Of a stretch of DNA of 11,174 nt, positions 1 to 6,783 are shown in pieces. Each line of letters starts with the position of its first letter. The first letter of the stretch is position 1. Under the pieces are notes generated by a model that worked only from the letters and a program-made list of their open reading frames with translations, had not been told where the DNA came from and did not search any database. Source of the DNA: an uncultured delta proteobacterium (GTDB lineage Bacteria > Myxococcota_A > Polyangia > Polyangiales > Polyangiaceae); NCBI GenBank assembly GCA_903858055.1, contig CAIOHM010000040.1, forward strand, positions 1 through 11,174. Reading direction: 5' to 3'. A program made the translations under genes and the position numbers.

Positions 1-178
1 CGAAATCGCGCCGCGCTCGCGCACGCCGGGCGACGGATGTGCGGGTGAGCTCGGCCAAGGAGACCGGACCTTCGGGGCGCGCCTTCACGCGCTGCGTCAA
101 TTCGACGCTGAACGCTCGCCGAAAGTGGGTTAAGGAAGAGCAGCCCGCTCTGGGTGCACGACGTGCGCGAGGTTCCCC
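1..178. other. Left-edge region and ilvD leader, no confident gene
   Basis: No convincing gene is visible. One plus frame is open from the left edge to a TAA at 131-133 and could be the last 43 codons of an upstream gene, but its G/C bias at third positions (roughly 70%) is weaker than in the genes of this window. A minus frame is open through the whole stretch, with possible TTG (100-98) or GTG (88-86) starts for a divergent gene leaving the window to the left. Its beginning, VKARPEGPVSLAELTR, looks protein-like, but no ribosome binding site precedes it. Small inverted repeats lie near the ilvD start: AGAGC/GCTCT at 137-151 and GCACG/CGTGC at 156-166. They are too short to call an attenuator. 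I saw no leader peptide rich in Ile, Val or Leu codons. Confidence 0.3.
169..172 (+). promoter_or_regulatory. Ribosome binding site of ilvD
   Basis: A GAGG core lies six bases before the ATG at 179. It supports that start over in-frame alternatives. The encoded N-terminus also aligns from its first residues with remembered enterobacterial IlvD (MPxYRSxTTT). Confidence 0.6.
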
Positions 179-2014
179 ATGCCCGTTTACCGTTCGAAGA
201 CGACGACCGCAGGACGCAACATGGCCGGAGCCCGCGCGCTCTGGCGTGCCACCGGGATGAACGACGGCGACTTCGAGAAGCCGATCGTTGCCGTGGCGAA
301 CTCCTTCACGCAGTTCGTGCCGGGGCACGTGCACCTGAAGGACCTCGGGCAGCTCGTCGCGCGCGAGATCGAGGCCGCCGGTGGCGTGGCCAAAGAGTTC
401 AACACGATCGCCGTCGACGACGGCATCGCGATGGGCCACGACGGGATGCTCTATTCGCTCCCGAGCCGCGAGCTCATCGCCGACTCGGTCGAGTACATGG
501 TGAATGCACATTGTGCCGACGCGCTCGTGTGCATCTCGAACTGCGACAAGATCACGCCGGGCATGCTCATGGCGGCCATGCGCCTCAACATTCCCGTGGT
601 CTTCGTCTCGGGCGGGCCCATGGAGGCTGGAAAAACGCGCCTCGCGAAGCACAAGCTCGATCTCGTGGACGCGATGGTCATGGCCGCAGACCCGAAGGTC
701 GACGACGCGACGGTGGCCGAGGTCGAGCGCTCCGCGTGCCCCACGTGCGGCTCGTGCTCGGGCATGTTCACCGCGAACTCGATGAACTGCCTCACGGAGG
801 CGCTCGGGCTCTCGCTCCCGGGCAACGGCACCGTGCTCGCGACCCACGCGGATCGCGAGATGCTCTTCAAGCGCGCCGGGCGCCTCATCGTCGAACTCGC
901 GCGCCGCTACTACGAAGGCGACGACGAGCGCGTGCTCCCGCGCAGCGTGGGCTTCAAGGCCTTCGAGAACGCCATCGCGCTCGACATCGCCATGGGCGGC
1001 TCGACGAACACGATCCTCCACCTGCTGGCGATCGCGCGCGAGGCGGGCATCGACTTCACGATGGCGGACATCGACCGCATGTCGCGCATCGTGCCGCAGC
1101 TCTGCAAGGTCGCGCCGAATACCCAGAAGTACCACATCGAAGACGTGCACCGCGCGGGCGGCATCATGGCGATCCTCGGCGAGCTCGCGCGTGCGGGGCG
1201 CCTGCACACCGACGTGCCGACCGTTCACACGCCGACGATGGGCGAGGCAATCGAAGCCTGGGACGTGAGCCGCACGACGAGCGCCGAGGTGCACACGTTC
1301 TACAAGGCGGGGCCCGCAGGTATCCGCACGCAGGTGGCCTTCAGCCAGTCGACGCGCTGGCCGAGCCTCGACCTCGATCGCGCGGAGGGGTGCATCCGCT
1401 CGGCCGCGCACGCGTACTCGCAAGAGGGTGGCCTCGCGGTGCTCTTCGGGAACATCGCCCTCGACGGCTGCGTCGTGAAGACCGCCGGCGTCGACGAGTC
1501 TCTCTTCGTCTTCGAAGGGCCGGCCCACGTCATCGAGTCCCAAGACGACGCGTGCGAGCACATCCTCGGCGACGAGGTGAAGGCGGGCGAGGTCGTCGTG
1601 ATTCGCTACGAGGGCCCGAAGGGCGGCCCGGGCATGCAGGAAATGCTCTACCCAACGTCGTACTTGAAGTCGAAGGGCCTCGGGAAGGCGTGCGCGCTGA
1701 TCACCGACGGCCGTTTCTCGGGCGGGACCTCGGGCCTCTCCATCGGCCACGTGTCTCCCGAGGCAGCGTCGGGGGGGGCCATCGCGCTCGTGCGCAACGG
1801 CGATCGCATCCGCATCGATCTCCCGAACCGCCGCATCGACGTGCTGCTCTCGGAAGACGAGCTCGCAGCCCGCCATGTCGCGCAGGCCGCGCACGGGTTC
1901 AAGCCCGCGCAGCCGCGCCCACGCAAGGTTTCGCCGGCGCTCAAGGCCTACGCGAAGTTCGCGCTCAGCGCCGACAAGGGCGCGATGCGCGACGTCTCGT
2001 TGCTCGAAGACTGA
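179..2014 (+). CDS. ilvD: Dihydroxy-acid dehydratase (IlvD)
   Basis: This cytoplasmic enzyme dehydrates 2,3-dihydroxy-isovalerate and 2,3-dihydroxy-3-methylvalerate to the 2-keto acids, the third common step of valine and isoleucine synthesis. The protein is 611 residues; E. coli IlvD is about 616, and similarity runs end to end. Visible signatures are the iron-sulfur/metal segment NCDKITPGM with Cys122 and Lys124, the CPTCGSCSGMF motif (Cys187, 190, 193), the acidic metal-binding DDGIAMGHDGM (from about residue 80), and the C-terminal DGRFSGGTSG (510-519), whose serine is the proposed catalytic base in the family. A Cys found near residue 50 in many [2Fe-2S] homologues is absent here, where the sequence is FVPGHVHLKDLG. 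That fits the E. coli-like [4Fe-4S] type. No other ilv gene adjoins it. A ThDP enzyme resembling acetolactate synthase lies 8.6 kb away, but in a sugar cluster. It ends 16 bases before the convergent kinase gene, and no terminator is visible between them. Confidence 0.97.
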   Translation: MPVYRSKTTTAGRNMAGARALWRATGMNDGDFEKPIVAVANSFTQFVPGHVHLKDLGQLVAREIEAAGGVAKEFNTIAVDDGIAMGHDGMLYSLPSRELIADSVEYMVNAHCADALVCISNCDKITPGMLMAAMRLNIPVVFVSGGPMEAGKTRLAKHKLDLVDAMVMAADPKVDDATVAEVERSACPTCGSCSGMFTANSMNCLTEALGLSLPGNGTVLATHADREMLFKRAGRLIVELARRYYEGDDERVLPRSVGFKAFENAIALDIAMGGSTNTILHLLAIAREAGIDFTMADIDRMSRIVPQLCKVAPNTQKYHIEDVHRAGGIMAILGELARAGRLHTDVPTVHTPTMGEAIEAWDVSRTTSAEVHTFYKAGPAGIRTQVAFSQSTRWPSLDLDRAEGCIRSAAHAYSQEGGLAVLFGNIALDGCVVKTAGVDESLFVFEGPAHVIESQDDACEHILGDEVKAGEVVVIRYEGPKGGPGMQEMLYPTSYLKSKGLGKACALITDGRFSGGTSGLSIGHVSPEAASGGAIALVRNGDRIRIDLPNRRIDVLLSEDELAARHVAQAAHGFKPAQPRPRKVSPALKAYAKFALSADKGAMRDVSLLED

Positions 2015-2030
2015 GAGCGTTGCGCGCGCG

Positions 2031-4037
2031 TCAGCTCGAGCCCTGCTGCAGCACCGCCTCGAAGCGCGCGCCCCTGAGCTCTCCGCTCTTGCCGATGGCG
2101 AGCGTGCCGCGGTGGGCCTGCACCACGCGCTGCACGATCGCGAGGCCGAGGCCCGTGCCTTGGCCGCGGGGCTTCGTGGTGAAGAAAGGCTCCAGGATCC
2201 GCGCGGCGACGGCTTCCGGGATGCCCGGCCCGTTGTCTTCGACGACCACGCGCACGGCGCCTGCTGCGCAGGTGATCCCCACGTGGATCACGCCCTCGAA
2301 GCCCGACCTTTGCTGCCCGTGCTCCACGAGCGCGTCCGCCGCGTTCGAGAGGAGGTTCATGAGGAGCTGGCCGTAGGCGGTGGGGTCGAGCATGACCTCC
2401 GCGTCGTCCACGTCGACCTCGACGCGGTGGAGCTTCGTGCGCGAGCGGCACAAAAGCAGCGCCTCTCGCGTGACCTCGGGCAGGGAGAAGAGCTCGAGCT
2501 CCGCGCCGCTCCGGGCCTGGTTTCGCATGGCGCGGCTGATGGCCTCCATCGCGCTGCTCCCGGTGCGCACCCACTCCGAGGCCTCGAGGACGGCGCTCCT
2601 CCGCTCGACCTCGGCGCGGGTCGTGGCGGGCAAGAGCGGCGCGTTCTCCTCGAGAATATCGGCTGCAGTCTGCACGTAGTGGATCGGGTTGCGCAGGTCG
2701 TGGGCGATGTCGGCCATGAGCATGCCGAGCGTCGCCATGTTCTCGCCGAGCACGAGGCGCTGCTGGGAAATGGCGAGCTCGGCGGCGACGCGGCGATGAC
2801 CTTCGACCTCGTGCTCGAGGGCGCGGTTCGTCTCGGCGAGCGCGACGTTCTTCTCCTCGAGGGAGAGGGCGAGCGCATCGACGGCGTCGTGCGCCCGGGC
2901 GTTGCGCCGCGCCACGAGCAACGACTGCGAGAGGATCTCGAACAGAAAGCCGATCGGTGCGAAGCCGAGCCCGGCCCAGTCGGTCATGCCCGCGATGCCG
3001 CGTGCGAAGTCGACCGCCACACCCACGCCGACGACGAGCGCGCCGGTGACGATCACGGTGCGGTCGCCCGGCCCGACGGTGCGGCAGAGGACGACGATGG
3101 CGTGGAAGCCGAAGGCCACGGACCCGACGATCGACGCCTGCATCGAGCGGAGCAGCACGAGCTGCTGGAAGGTGGCAGGCGTGAAGACGAGCGCGAACGC
3201 CATGACGAACGCGGCGAGGCCGACGTTGGCGATCCACAGGCGCGTGGCGGGGAGCTTCGCGGCCCAGCGGTAGAACGCCGCGGCCGCGAGGAGCGCCGCG
3301 GCGGGGGTGCCGTAGATGAGCTGAACGCTCAGGTGTGCGCGCGCGGGGCCGATCCAGAGGCCCCAGTCGTCGCTCACCGCGTACACGCGCAGCGCCGAGA
3401 TGAAGGCCAGGGCACCGGTGAGGATTGCACCCGTGCGGCCGCGTGGCTCGAGCGCGAGCACGACCTGCACGAGCGCGAAGAAGACGAGGGCCCCGATGAG
3501 CACGAGCGGGGCGGTCTCGCCAAGGCGCTGGAGCTCGAAGAGCGCGCTCTTGGCCCCCGCAAACGCGCGCACCGTCCAGCGACGCCAGGCGACCCCAGGG
3601 CGAACCTCGACCGCCACCTCGAGCGGTTCGGTGCACGGGCCCACGACGAGCTCGCTACGGATGCGGAGCGCGGGCTCGGCGTCGACGACCTCGCCCGAAC
3701 TCGGGCAGCGTACGCGCAACCGGTAGGCGTTCATTTCGCCAGGCACCACGACGTCCGTGGGGCCCGCGGGCTCGGGCACGACGGTCGCGTGCCACGTGAC
3801 CGCGTCGCCGCCACCGCTCAGCGCGTGCCACACGGGCGAGCGCTCGAAGCCCCCGAGCTCCGCGCGCATGGATCCCGGTGCCACGCAGGTTTCGAGCGCG
3901 CCCTCGCACACGCGCCAGCCGTTCGCCTCGCGGATGCCCGCGCCGGTGCCGGCGCAGCCCACGAGCAGGCACACGAGGGCGCACACGGCAGCGGCGCGCA
4001 AGAGCCGAGCGATCCCCACCGCAACGCGACACGCCAT
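2031..4037 (-). CDS. Membrane sensor histidine kinase, 7TM-DISM type, with lipobox
   Basis: This is a predicted inner-membrane sensor kinase of 668 residues. Residues 1-28 form a hydrophobic signal ending in LVGC, a lipoprotein-like box with Cys28. Residues about 29-170 are a soluble, presumably periplasmic, sensing domain with several cysteines. Seven hydrophobic segments follow at about 176-196, 203-220, 236-256, 267-287, 297-320, 326-347 and 357-376, the 7TMR-DISM pattern. A coiled-coil-like stretch (about 380-430) leads to the phospho-acceptor box AHDLRNP with His446, then the ATPase domain: N box NLLSNAADAL (561-570, Asn565), G1 DNGPGIP (601-607), F box EPFFTTK (616-622), G2 GTGLGLAI (627-634). 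The catalytic set looks intact. The ATG at 4037 is chosen because it opens the signal sequence; an in-frame start at 4301 would overlap the GH57 gene with non-membrane sequence. No response regulator is present, so its partner is unknown. It lies 136 bases downstream of the GH57 gene and may be co-transcribed with it. Kinase identity is firm; ligand and lipidation are inference. Confidence 0.93.
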   Translation of the reverse strand: MACRVAVGIARLLRAAAVCALVCLLVGCAGTGAGIREANGWRVCEGALETCVAPGSMRAELGGFERSPVWHALSGGGDAVTWHATVVPEPAGPTDVVVPGEMNAYRLRVRCPSSGEVVDAEPALRIRSELVVGPCTEPLEVAVEVRPGVAWRRWTVRAFAGAKSALFELQRLGETAPLVLIGALVFFALVQVVLALEPRGRTGAILTGALAFISALRVYAVSDDWGLWIGPARAHLSVQLIYGTPAAALLAAAAFYRWAAKLPATRLWIANVGLAAFVMAFALVFTPATFQQLVLLRSMQASIVGSVAFGFHAIVVLCRTVGPGDRTVIVTGALVVGVGVAVDFARGIAGMTDWAGLGFAPIGFLFEILSQSLLVARRNARAHDAVDALALSLEEKNVALAETNRALEHEVEGHRRVAAELAISQQRLVLGENMATLGMLMADIAHDLRNPIHYVQTAADILEENAPLLPATTRAEVERRSAVLEASEWVRTGSSAMEAISRAMRNQARSGAELELFSLPEVTREALLLCRSRTKLHRVEVDVDDAEVMLDPTAYGQLLMNLLSNAADALVEHGQQRSGFEGVIHVGITCAAGAVRVVVEDNGPGIPEAVAARILEPFFTTKPRGQGTGLGLAIVQRVVQAHRGTLAIGKSGELRGARFEAVLQQGSS

Positions 4038-4173
4038 GGGGGGAGCGTAACGGTCCAACGGCGCGCGAGACAAGCGCGCAAGGCGTGTGAGGGGACGCGA
4101 TTGTCCGAGCAGCGTCGGCGGTAGCCTTCCACAGCAGCGCGCGTTCGTTCGCCGCGGTCGGGCGTTCAAGCGT
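4038..4173. other. Intergenic gap between GH57 gene and kinase gene
   Basis: These 136 bases separate two minus-strand genes. I see no open frame with coding bias and no terminator with a T-run on the minus strand. A GC-only inverted repeat (GCGCGC at 4061-4066 and 4074-4079) is weak evidence in DNA this GC-rich. No good Shine-Dalgarno precedes the kinase ATG on the minus strand, where the preceding bases read TTACGCTCCCCCC. Co-transcription from the GH57 gene or a separate promoter are both possible. Confidence 0.35.
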
Positions 4174-4178
4174 TCAAG
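4163..4178. repeat. Tandem duplication of an 8-mer over the GH57 stop codon
   Basis: CGTTCAAG occurs twice back to back (4163-4170 and 4171-4178). The TGA stop of the GH57 gene, read on the minus strand as 4176-4174, lies in the second copy as numbered. The duplication does not alter the reading frame of the protein. It looks like a small slippage event without evident function. Confidence 0.6.
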
Positions 4179-6141
4179 CGCCGATGGGCTCGATGCGCAT
4201 GCGGAAGCGCAGCGGCTCTTCGCGCTTGGTCTCGGCCTTGCGCGTGGTCTCGTCCATTTCGCGCAGGCTCGCGCAACACTGGAAGAAACGATCGCGGCCA
4301 ATGAGGTGATGGGCCACCGAGCCGACCGCCGCGCTTACGGACCGGTCGACGGTCACGCGGAGGAGGAGCGCATCGTCGCCGAGCTCGATCACGCCCTCGG
4401 TCATGCCGACGGCGGTCGAGGCGGAGACGAGGAAGGAGACCGGCGCGCCGTGGTCGAAGTCGTCGCTGCCGCAGGCGAAGGTCTCGAGGGCCGCGCCTCC
4501 GAGGTGCGTGCGGTAGCGGAGCGCGCGCTCGTTCCAGGCGCCGGGCTTGAGGAGCACGTGGCCGAGGCGAAGCGAGCCGACGGGGAGCTCGGGCCACGCG
4601 AGTTCGAACGCGAGGTCGAGGCGCTCCTCCGCGCGGTCCACGGTCACGGTCTTCGTGATGGGCCCGAGGGCGGTGGGCACGGTGGCGCGCACGACGACGG
4701 CGTGGTCGGTCTCGGTGACGACCGGGTCCACGCGCTCGAGGTCCGTCACCTTGGGCTTGCCCGGCGCTTCGAAGACCAAGTGCCCGCTGAACCAGTCCGC
4801 CGACCAGCGCACGTCTTCGAAGAAGCCGTGGGGGATCGTCCCGAGGAGCGATTGCTTCGAGCGTTCGGGGAAGACGAGATCTTCGATGCAGAGGCCTTTG
4901 CGCATGTCGAGGACGACGCGCTGCCGTGCGCCTTCGATCGCCAAGAAACGGCGGCCGCGCTCGACGCGCAGGGCAGGAGCAGGCGACGTTGCGGCGGCGT
5001 GCGCGCTCTCGAAAGGAGCGGGGGCGGCTGCGGTCGAGGCGGCGCTCGCGGAAGCGAGGCGATCGCGGAAGGCGCGCCAGCGGTCGTCGGTGATGTGCGT
5101 GCGGAAGTCGCTCGACCAGAGCTCGCAGAGCTCGGCCCAGCGCGGGTCGTCGAGGGGCACGTCGACGAGCGCGTCGTGGATGCGCTGGCAGGCCGTGTTG
5201 ATGCCGAGGTCGTCGCGGCCGGTCACGGCCCAGCGCGTGACGTTGTACTTTCCCTGCTTCTTCGTGGGCACCGGCTCGGCGGCGCTCTGCGGCTCGAGGC
5301 GACGGTCGCCGAGCGCTGGAAATTCGCTGCGCGCGATCGCCCGCGGCAGCTCGAAGTCGATGTCCGCGCGGGACTTCAATGCCGCGAAGAGCGACTCGAG
5401 GCGCTCCCACTCGCGGTGCTCGATGACGCTCTCGGTCTGGAAGCGGCCGGGGCGGTAGTCGAAGACCTCGGCGTCGTTCCCATAGATGCAGAATGCACGC
5501 GGCTCGGGGCCGCGTTGCGCGTCGACGAAGGCGAGGAGGTCTTCGAGCTCGAGCTCGCCGTGCACGAAGCGCTGCACCTTCTGGAAGGCGATGCTCTGGT
5601 TCCAGAGGAGGCGTGCGCTGGCGCCGGAAGACGAGCGGAGGAACTGGGGCGCGTAGGCCCAGCGGCGATCCCACGCAGGGTTCGCGCGCCACGCATTTTC
5701 CCATTCGATGACGACGTTCTCGAAGCCGGCCTCCAGCGCGTTGTCGACGCAGCCGCGGCTGTACGCTTGCTCGTTCACGAGGAGCGTCTTGGGCGTGAGG
5801 CCGAGGAGCTCGCGGTAGTCGTGGAGCCCCCAGCGGAGGTTCGCGGCGTTCACGCGCCAGGGCACGAGCGGCCCAATGAGCTGCGCGCGCCCGCTCCCAA
5901 TGACCTCCACGAGGCCCTGCGCTTCGAGCGCACGGAGCTCGTCGACCCACGCGGGGTCGAGGCCGTGGATCCACCGCAGGGTCATGCCCGTGAGCTCGAG
6001 GCCGACCGGGAGCGCGAGGCGGCGGACCATGCGCAGGAGCGGCCAGTAGCAGCGCTCGAGGACCACGGGCCGGTGCTCCTCGGGGATGGAGGAGAACGCC
6101 AAGTTGACGTGGAAGAGGGCGAAGAGCCTCAGGCGCTGCAT
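4174..6141 (-). CDS. Glycoside hydrolase family 57-like protein
   Basis: This 655-residue protein is predicted to be cytoplasmic, having no signal peptide. The N-terminal two-thirds resembles the GH57 barrel, a family of retaining enzymes acting on alpha-glucans and related sugars. Motifs seen, in order: FHVNLAF (10-16), in the place of the usual HxHQP motif 1; LELTGMTL (48-55); LVNEQAYSRG (121-130), where Glu124 fits the catalytic nucleophile; VIEWENAW (144-151); YGNDAEVFD (220-228), where Asp223 fits the acid/base of the family's DGExFG-like motif; and YNVTRWAVTGRDD (299-311). An Ala/Ser/Pro-rich linker (about 363-390) joins a C-terminal beta-rich domain (about 391-655). The changed motif 1 sets it apart from well-studied amylases and glucanotransferases, so its substrate is unknown. 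The ATG at 6141 opens the conserved MQRLRLFALFH; longer in-frame starts run through the divergent promoter region and antisense to ndk. The downstream kinase has the same orientation. Confidence 0.85.
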   Translation of the reverse strand: MQRLRLFALFHVNLAFSSIPEEHRPVVLERCYWPLLRMVRRLALPVGLELTGMTLRWIHGLDPAWVDELRALEAQGLVEVIGSGRAQLIGPLVPWRVNAANLRWGLHDYRELLGLTPKTLLVNEQAYSRGCVDNALEAGFENVVIEWENAWRANPAWDRRWAYAPQFLRSSSGASARLLWNQSIAFQKVQRFVHGELELEDLLAFVDAQRGPEPRAFCIYGNDAEVFDYRPGRFQTESVIEHREWERLESLFAALKSRADIDFELPRAIARSEFPALGDRRLEPQSAAEPVPTKKQGKYNVTRWAVTGRDDLGINTACQRIHDALVDVPLDDPRWAELCELWSSDFRTHITDDRWRAFRDRLASASAASTAAAPAPFESAHAAATSPAPALRVERGRRFLAIEGARQRVVLDMRKGLCIEDLVFPERSKQSLLGTIPHGFFEDVRWSADWFSGHLVFEAPGKPKVTDLERVDPVVTETDHAVVVRATVPTALGPITKTVTVDRAEERLDLAFELAWPELPVGSLRLGHVLLKPGAWNERALRYRTHLGGAALETFACGSDDFDHGAPVSFLVSASTAVGMTEGVIELGDDALLLRVTVDRSVSAAVGSVAHHLIGRDRFFQCCASLREMDETTRKAETKREEPLRFRMRIEPIGA

Positions 6142-6181
6142 GGGGCGAGCTTTCGTCGTGGCCTGGAAAAAGGCAAGTTCT

Positions 6182-6198
6182 CCGGCCTTCGAGGCCGG
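6182..6198. promoter_or_regulatory. Perfect inverted repeat in the GH57-ndk divergent region
   Basis: CCGGCCT and AGGCCGG form 7-base arms around a TCG centre, 41 bases upstream of the GH57 ATG. No T-run adjoins it closely on either strand, so a terminator is unlikely. On the minus strand a TTGCCT that could serve as a -35 element follows it. Its position between two divergent starts suggests an operator, but that is inference. Confidence 0.35.
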
Positions 6199-6212
6199 CG
6201 CGGGGAGGGGGC

Positions 6213-6232
6213 TCCTGCGCATGTGTGCAGGA
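6213..6232. promoter_or_regulatory. Second inverted repeat in the GH57-ndk divergent region
   Basis: TCCTGC (6213-6218) and GCAGGA (6227-6232) flank an 8-base centre, and the stem can extend inward by a G-U and a C-G pair. It lies 53 bases before the ndk start, upstream of a candidate -35 element (TTGTCC, 6250-6255). It could be a second operator site or chance. Confidence 0.3.
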
Positions 6233-6249
6233 TGCACGGACGGAAGCGA

Positions 6250-6278
6250 TTGTCCCGGGAGCCGTCTTCCGCTAGGGG
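6250..6278 (+). promoter_or_regulatory. Possible ndk promoter or Shine-Dalgarno
   Basis: TTGTCC (6250-6255), a 17-base spacer and TAGGGG (6273-6278) resemble a sigma-70-type promoter. The -10 match is poor, and its end is only 7 bases from the ndk ATG, which would make a nearly leaderless transcript. The same AGGGG (6274-6278) is a good Shine-Dalgarno at a normal distance from the ATG, so both readings cannot be fully true. I favour the Shine-Dalgarno reading. Confidence 0.35.
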
Positions 6279-6285
6279 CCCGCGC

Positions 6286-6714
6286 ATGGCTCTCGAACGT
6301 ACCTTCTTCATCATCAAGCCCGACGCCGTCGCCGCGGGCAACACCGGCAACATCCTCGCCCACATCGAGAAGGACGGCTTCAAGATCGTGGCCCTCCACC
6401 GCACCACGCTCACGCGCGCGCAGGCGGAAGGCTTCTACGCCGTGCACAGCCACCGCCCGTTCTTCGGCGAGCTCTGCGACTTCATGACCCGCGGCCCCGT
6501 GGTCATCGGCTCCCTCGAGAAGGACGACGCCGTCGCCTCGTGGCGCAAGCTCATGGGCGCGACCGACCCGGCGAAGGCCGACGAAGGCACCATGCGCAAG
6601 CTCTTCGGCACGAACGTCGGCGAGAACGCCACGCACGGCTCGGACAGCCTCGAGAACGCGCAGATCGAGCTCTCGTTCTTCTTCGCGGGCTGGGACTGCA
6701 AGCCCAAGGCCTGA
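6286..6714 (+). CDS. ndk: Nucleoside diphosphate kinase (Ndk)
   Basis: This cytoplasmic enzyme transfers the gamma-phosphate of ATP to other (deoxy)nucleoside diphosphates through a phosphohistidine, keeping NTP and dNTP pools balanced. The protein has 142 residues, the usual bacterial length. It starts with the family's ERTFFIIKPDAV (4-15) and carries the active-site motif NATHGSDS (114-121) with the phospho-acceptor His117. The nucleotide-binding segment around LMGATDPAKA (89-98) and the C-terminal ELSFFF (128-133) are also typical. The ATG at 6286 is preceded by AGGGG with 7-base spacing and begins exactly where family members begin. The frame is open far upstream, but that part is antisense to the GH57 gene. 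Ndk stands alone, divergent from GH57 and convergent with the Tat-lipoprotein gene, with its own terminator. Confidence 0.98.
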   Translation: MALERTFFIIKPDAVAAGNTGNILAHIEKDGFKIVALHRTTLTRAQAEGFYAVHSHRPFFGELCDFMTRGPVVIGSLEKDDAVASWRKLMGATDPAKADEGTMRKLFGTNVGENATHGSDSLENAQIELSFFFAGWDCKPKA

Positions 6715-6745
6715 GCGCTCGGCGGCCCTCTCGGTCGCGAGCACG

Positions 6746-6778
6746 AACGGCGCTCCTCTTCGGAGGCGCGCCGTTTTT
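6746..6778 (+). terminator. Intrinsic terminator of ndk with UUCG tetraloop
   Basis: The stem is AACGGCGC (6746-6753) paired with GCGCCGTT (6768-6775), one T-C mismatch, then CCTC paired with GAGG, closed by a TTCG loop (6759-6762). The C(UUCG)G loop is an exceptionally stable RNA tetraloop. A run of five T residues ends at 6778, and further T-rich sequence follows. It starts 31 bases after the ndk stop. On the minus strand the hairpin is not followed by a T-run, so it serves ndk rather than the convergent gene. Confidence 0.88.
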
Positions 6779-6783
6779 CATTT

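Noticed and set aside
154..2376. Plus-strand 740-codon frame over ilvD
   Set aside because: Arg/His/Ala-rich shadow of ilvD in another frame, running on into the convergent kinase; no family resemblance.
1875..4124. Plus-strand 749-codon frame over the kinase gene
   Set aside because: Antisense shadow in GC-rich DNA; the kinase on the minus strand has all its catalytic boxes.
4038..4301. N-terminal extension of the kinase to an upstream start at 4301
   Set aside because: The added 88 residues are Arg/Ser-rich without domain character, overlap the GH57 gene, and would bury the signal sequence that starts at 4037.
6182..6198. Terminator call for the CCGGCCT/AGGCCGG hairpin
   Set aside because: No T-run follows closely on either strand, and it lies between two divergent starts, where no transcript should end.
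4087..6714. Plus-strand 875-codon open frame ending in ndk
   Set aside because: Its first 730 or so codons are antisense to the GH57 gene and are low-complexity in Glu, Arg, Ala and Gly. Only the part from 6286 is Ndk.
6142..6744. N-terminal extension of the GH57 protein to 6744
   Set aside because: It runs antisense through the whole of ndk and the divergent promoter region. The conserved protein begins at 6141.
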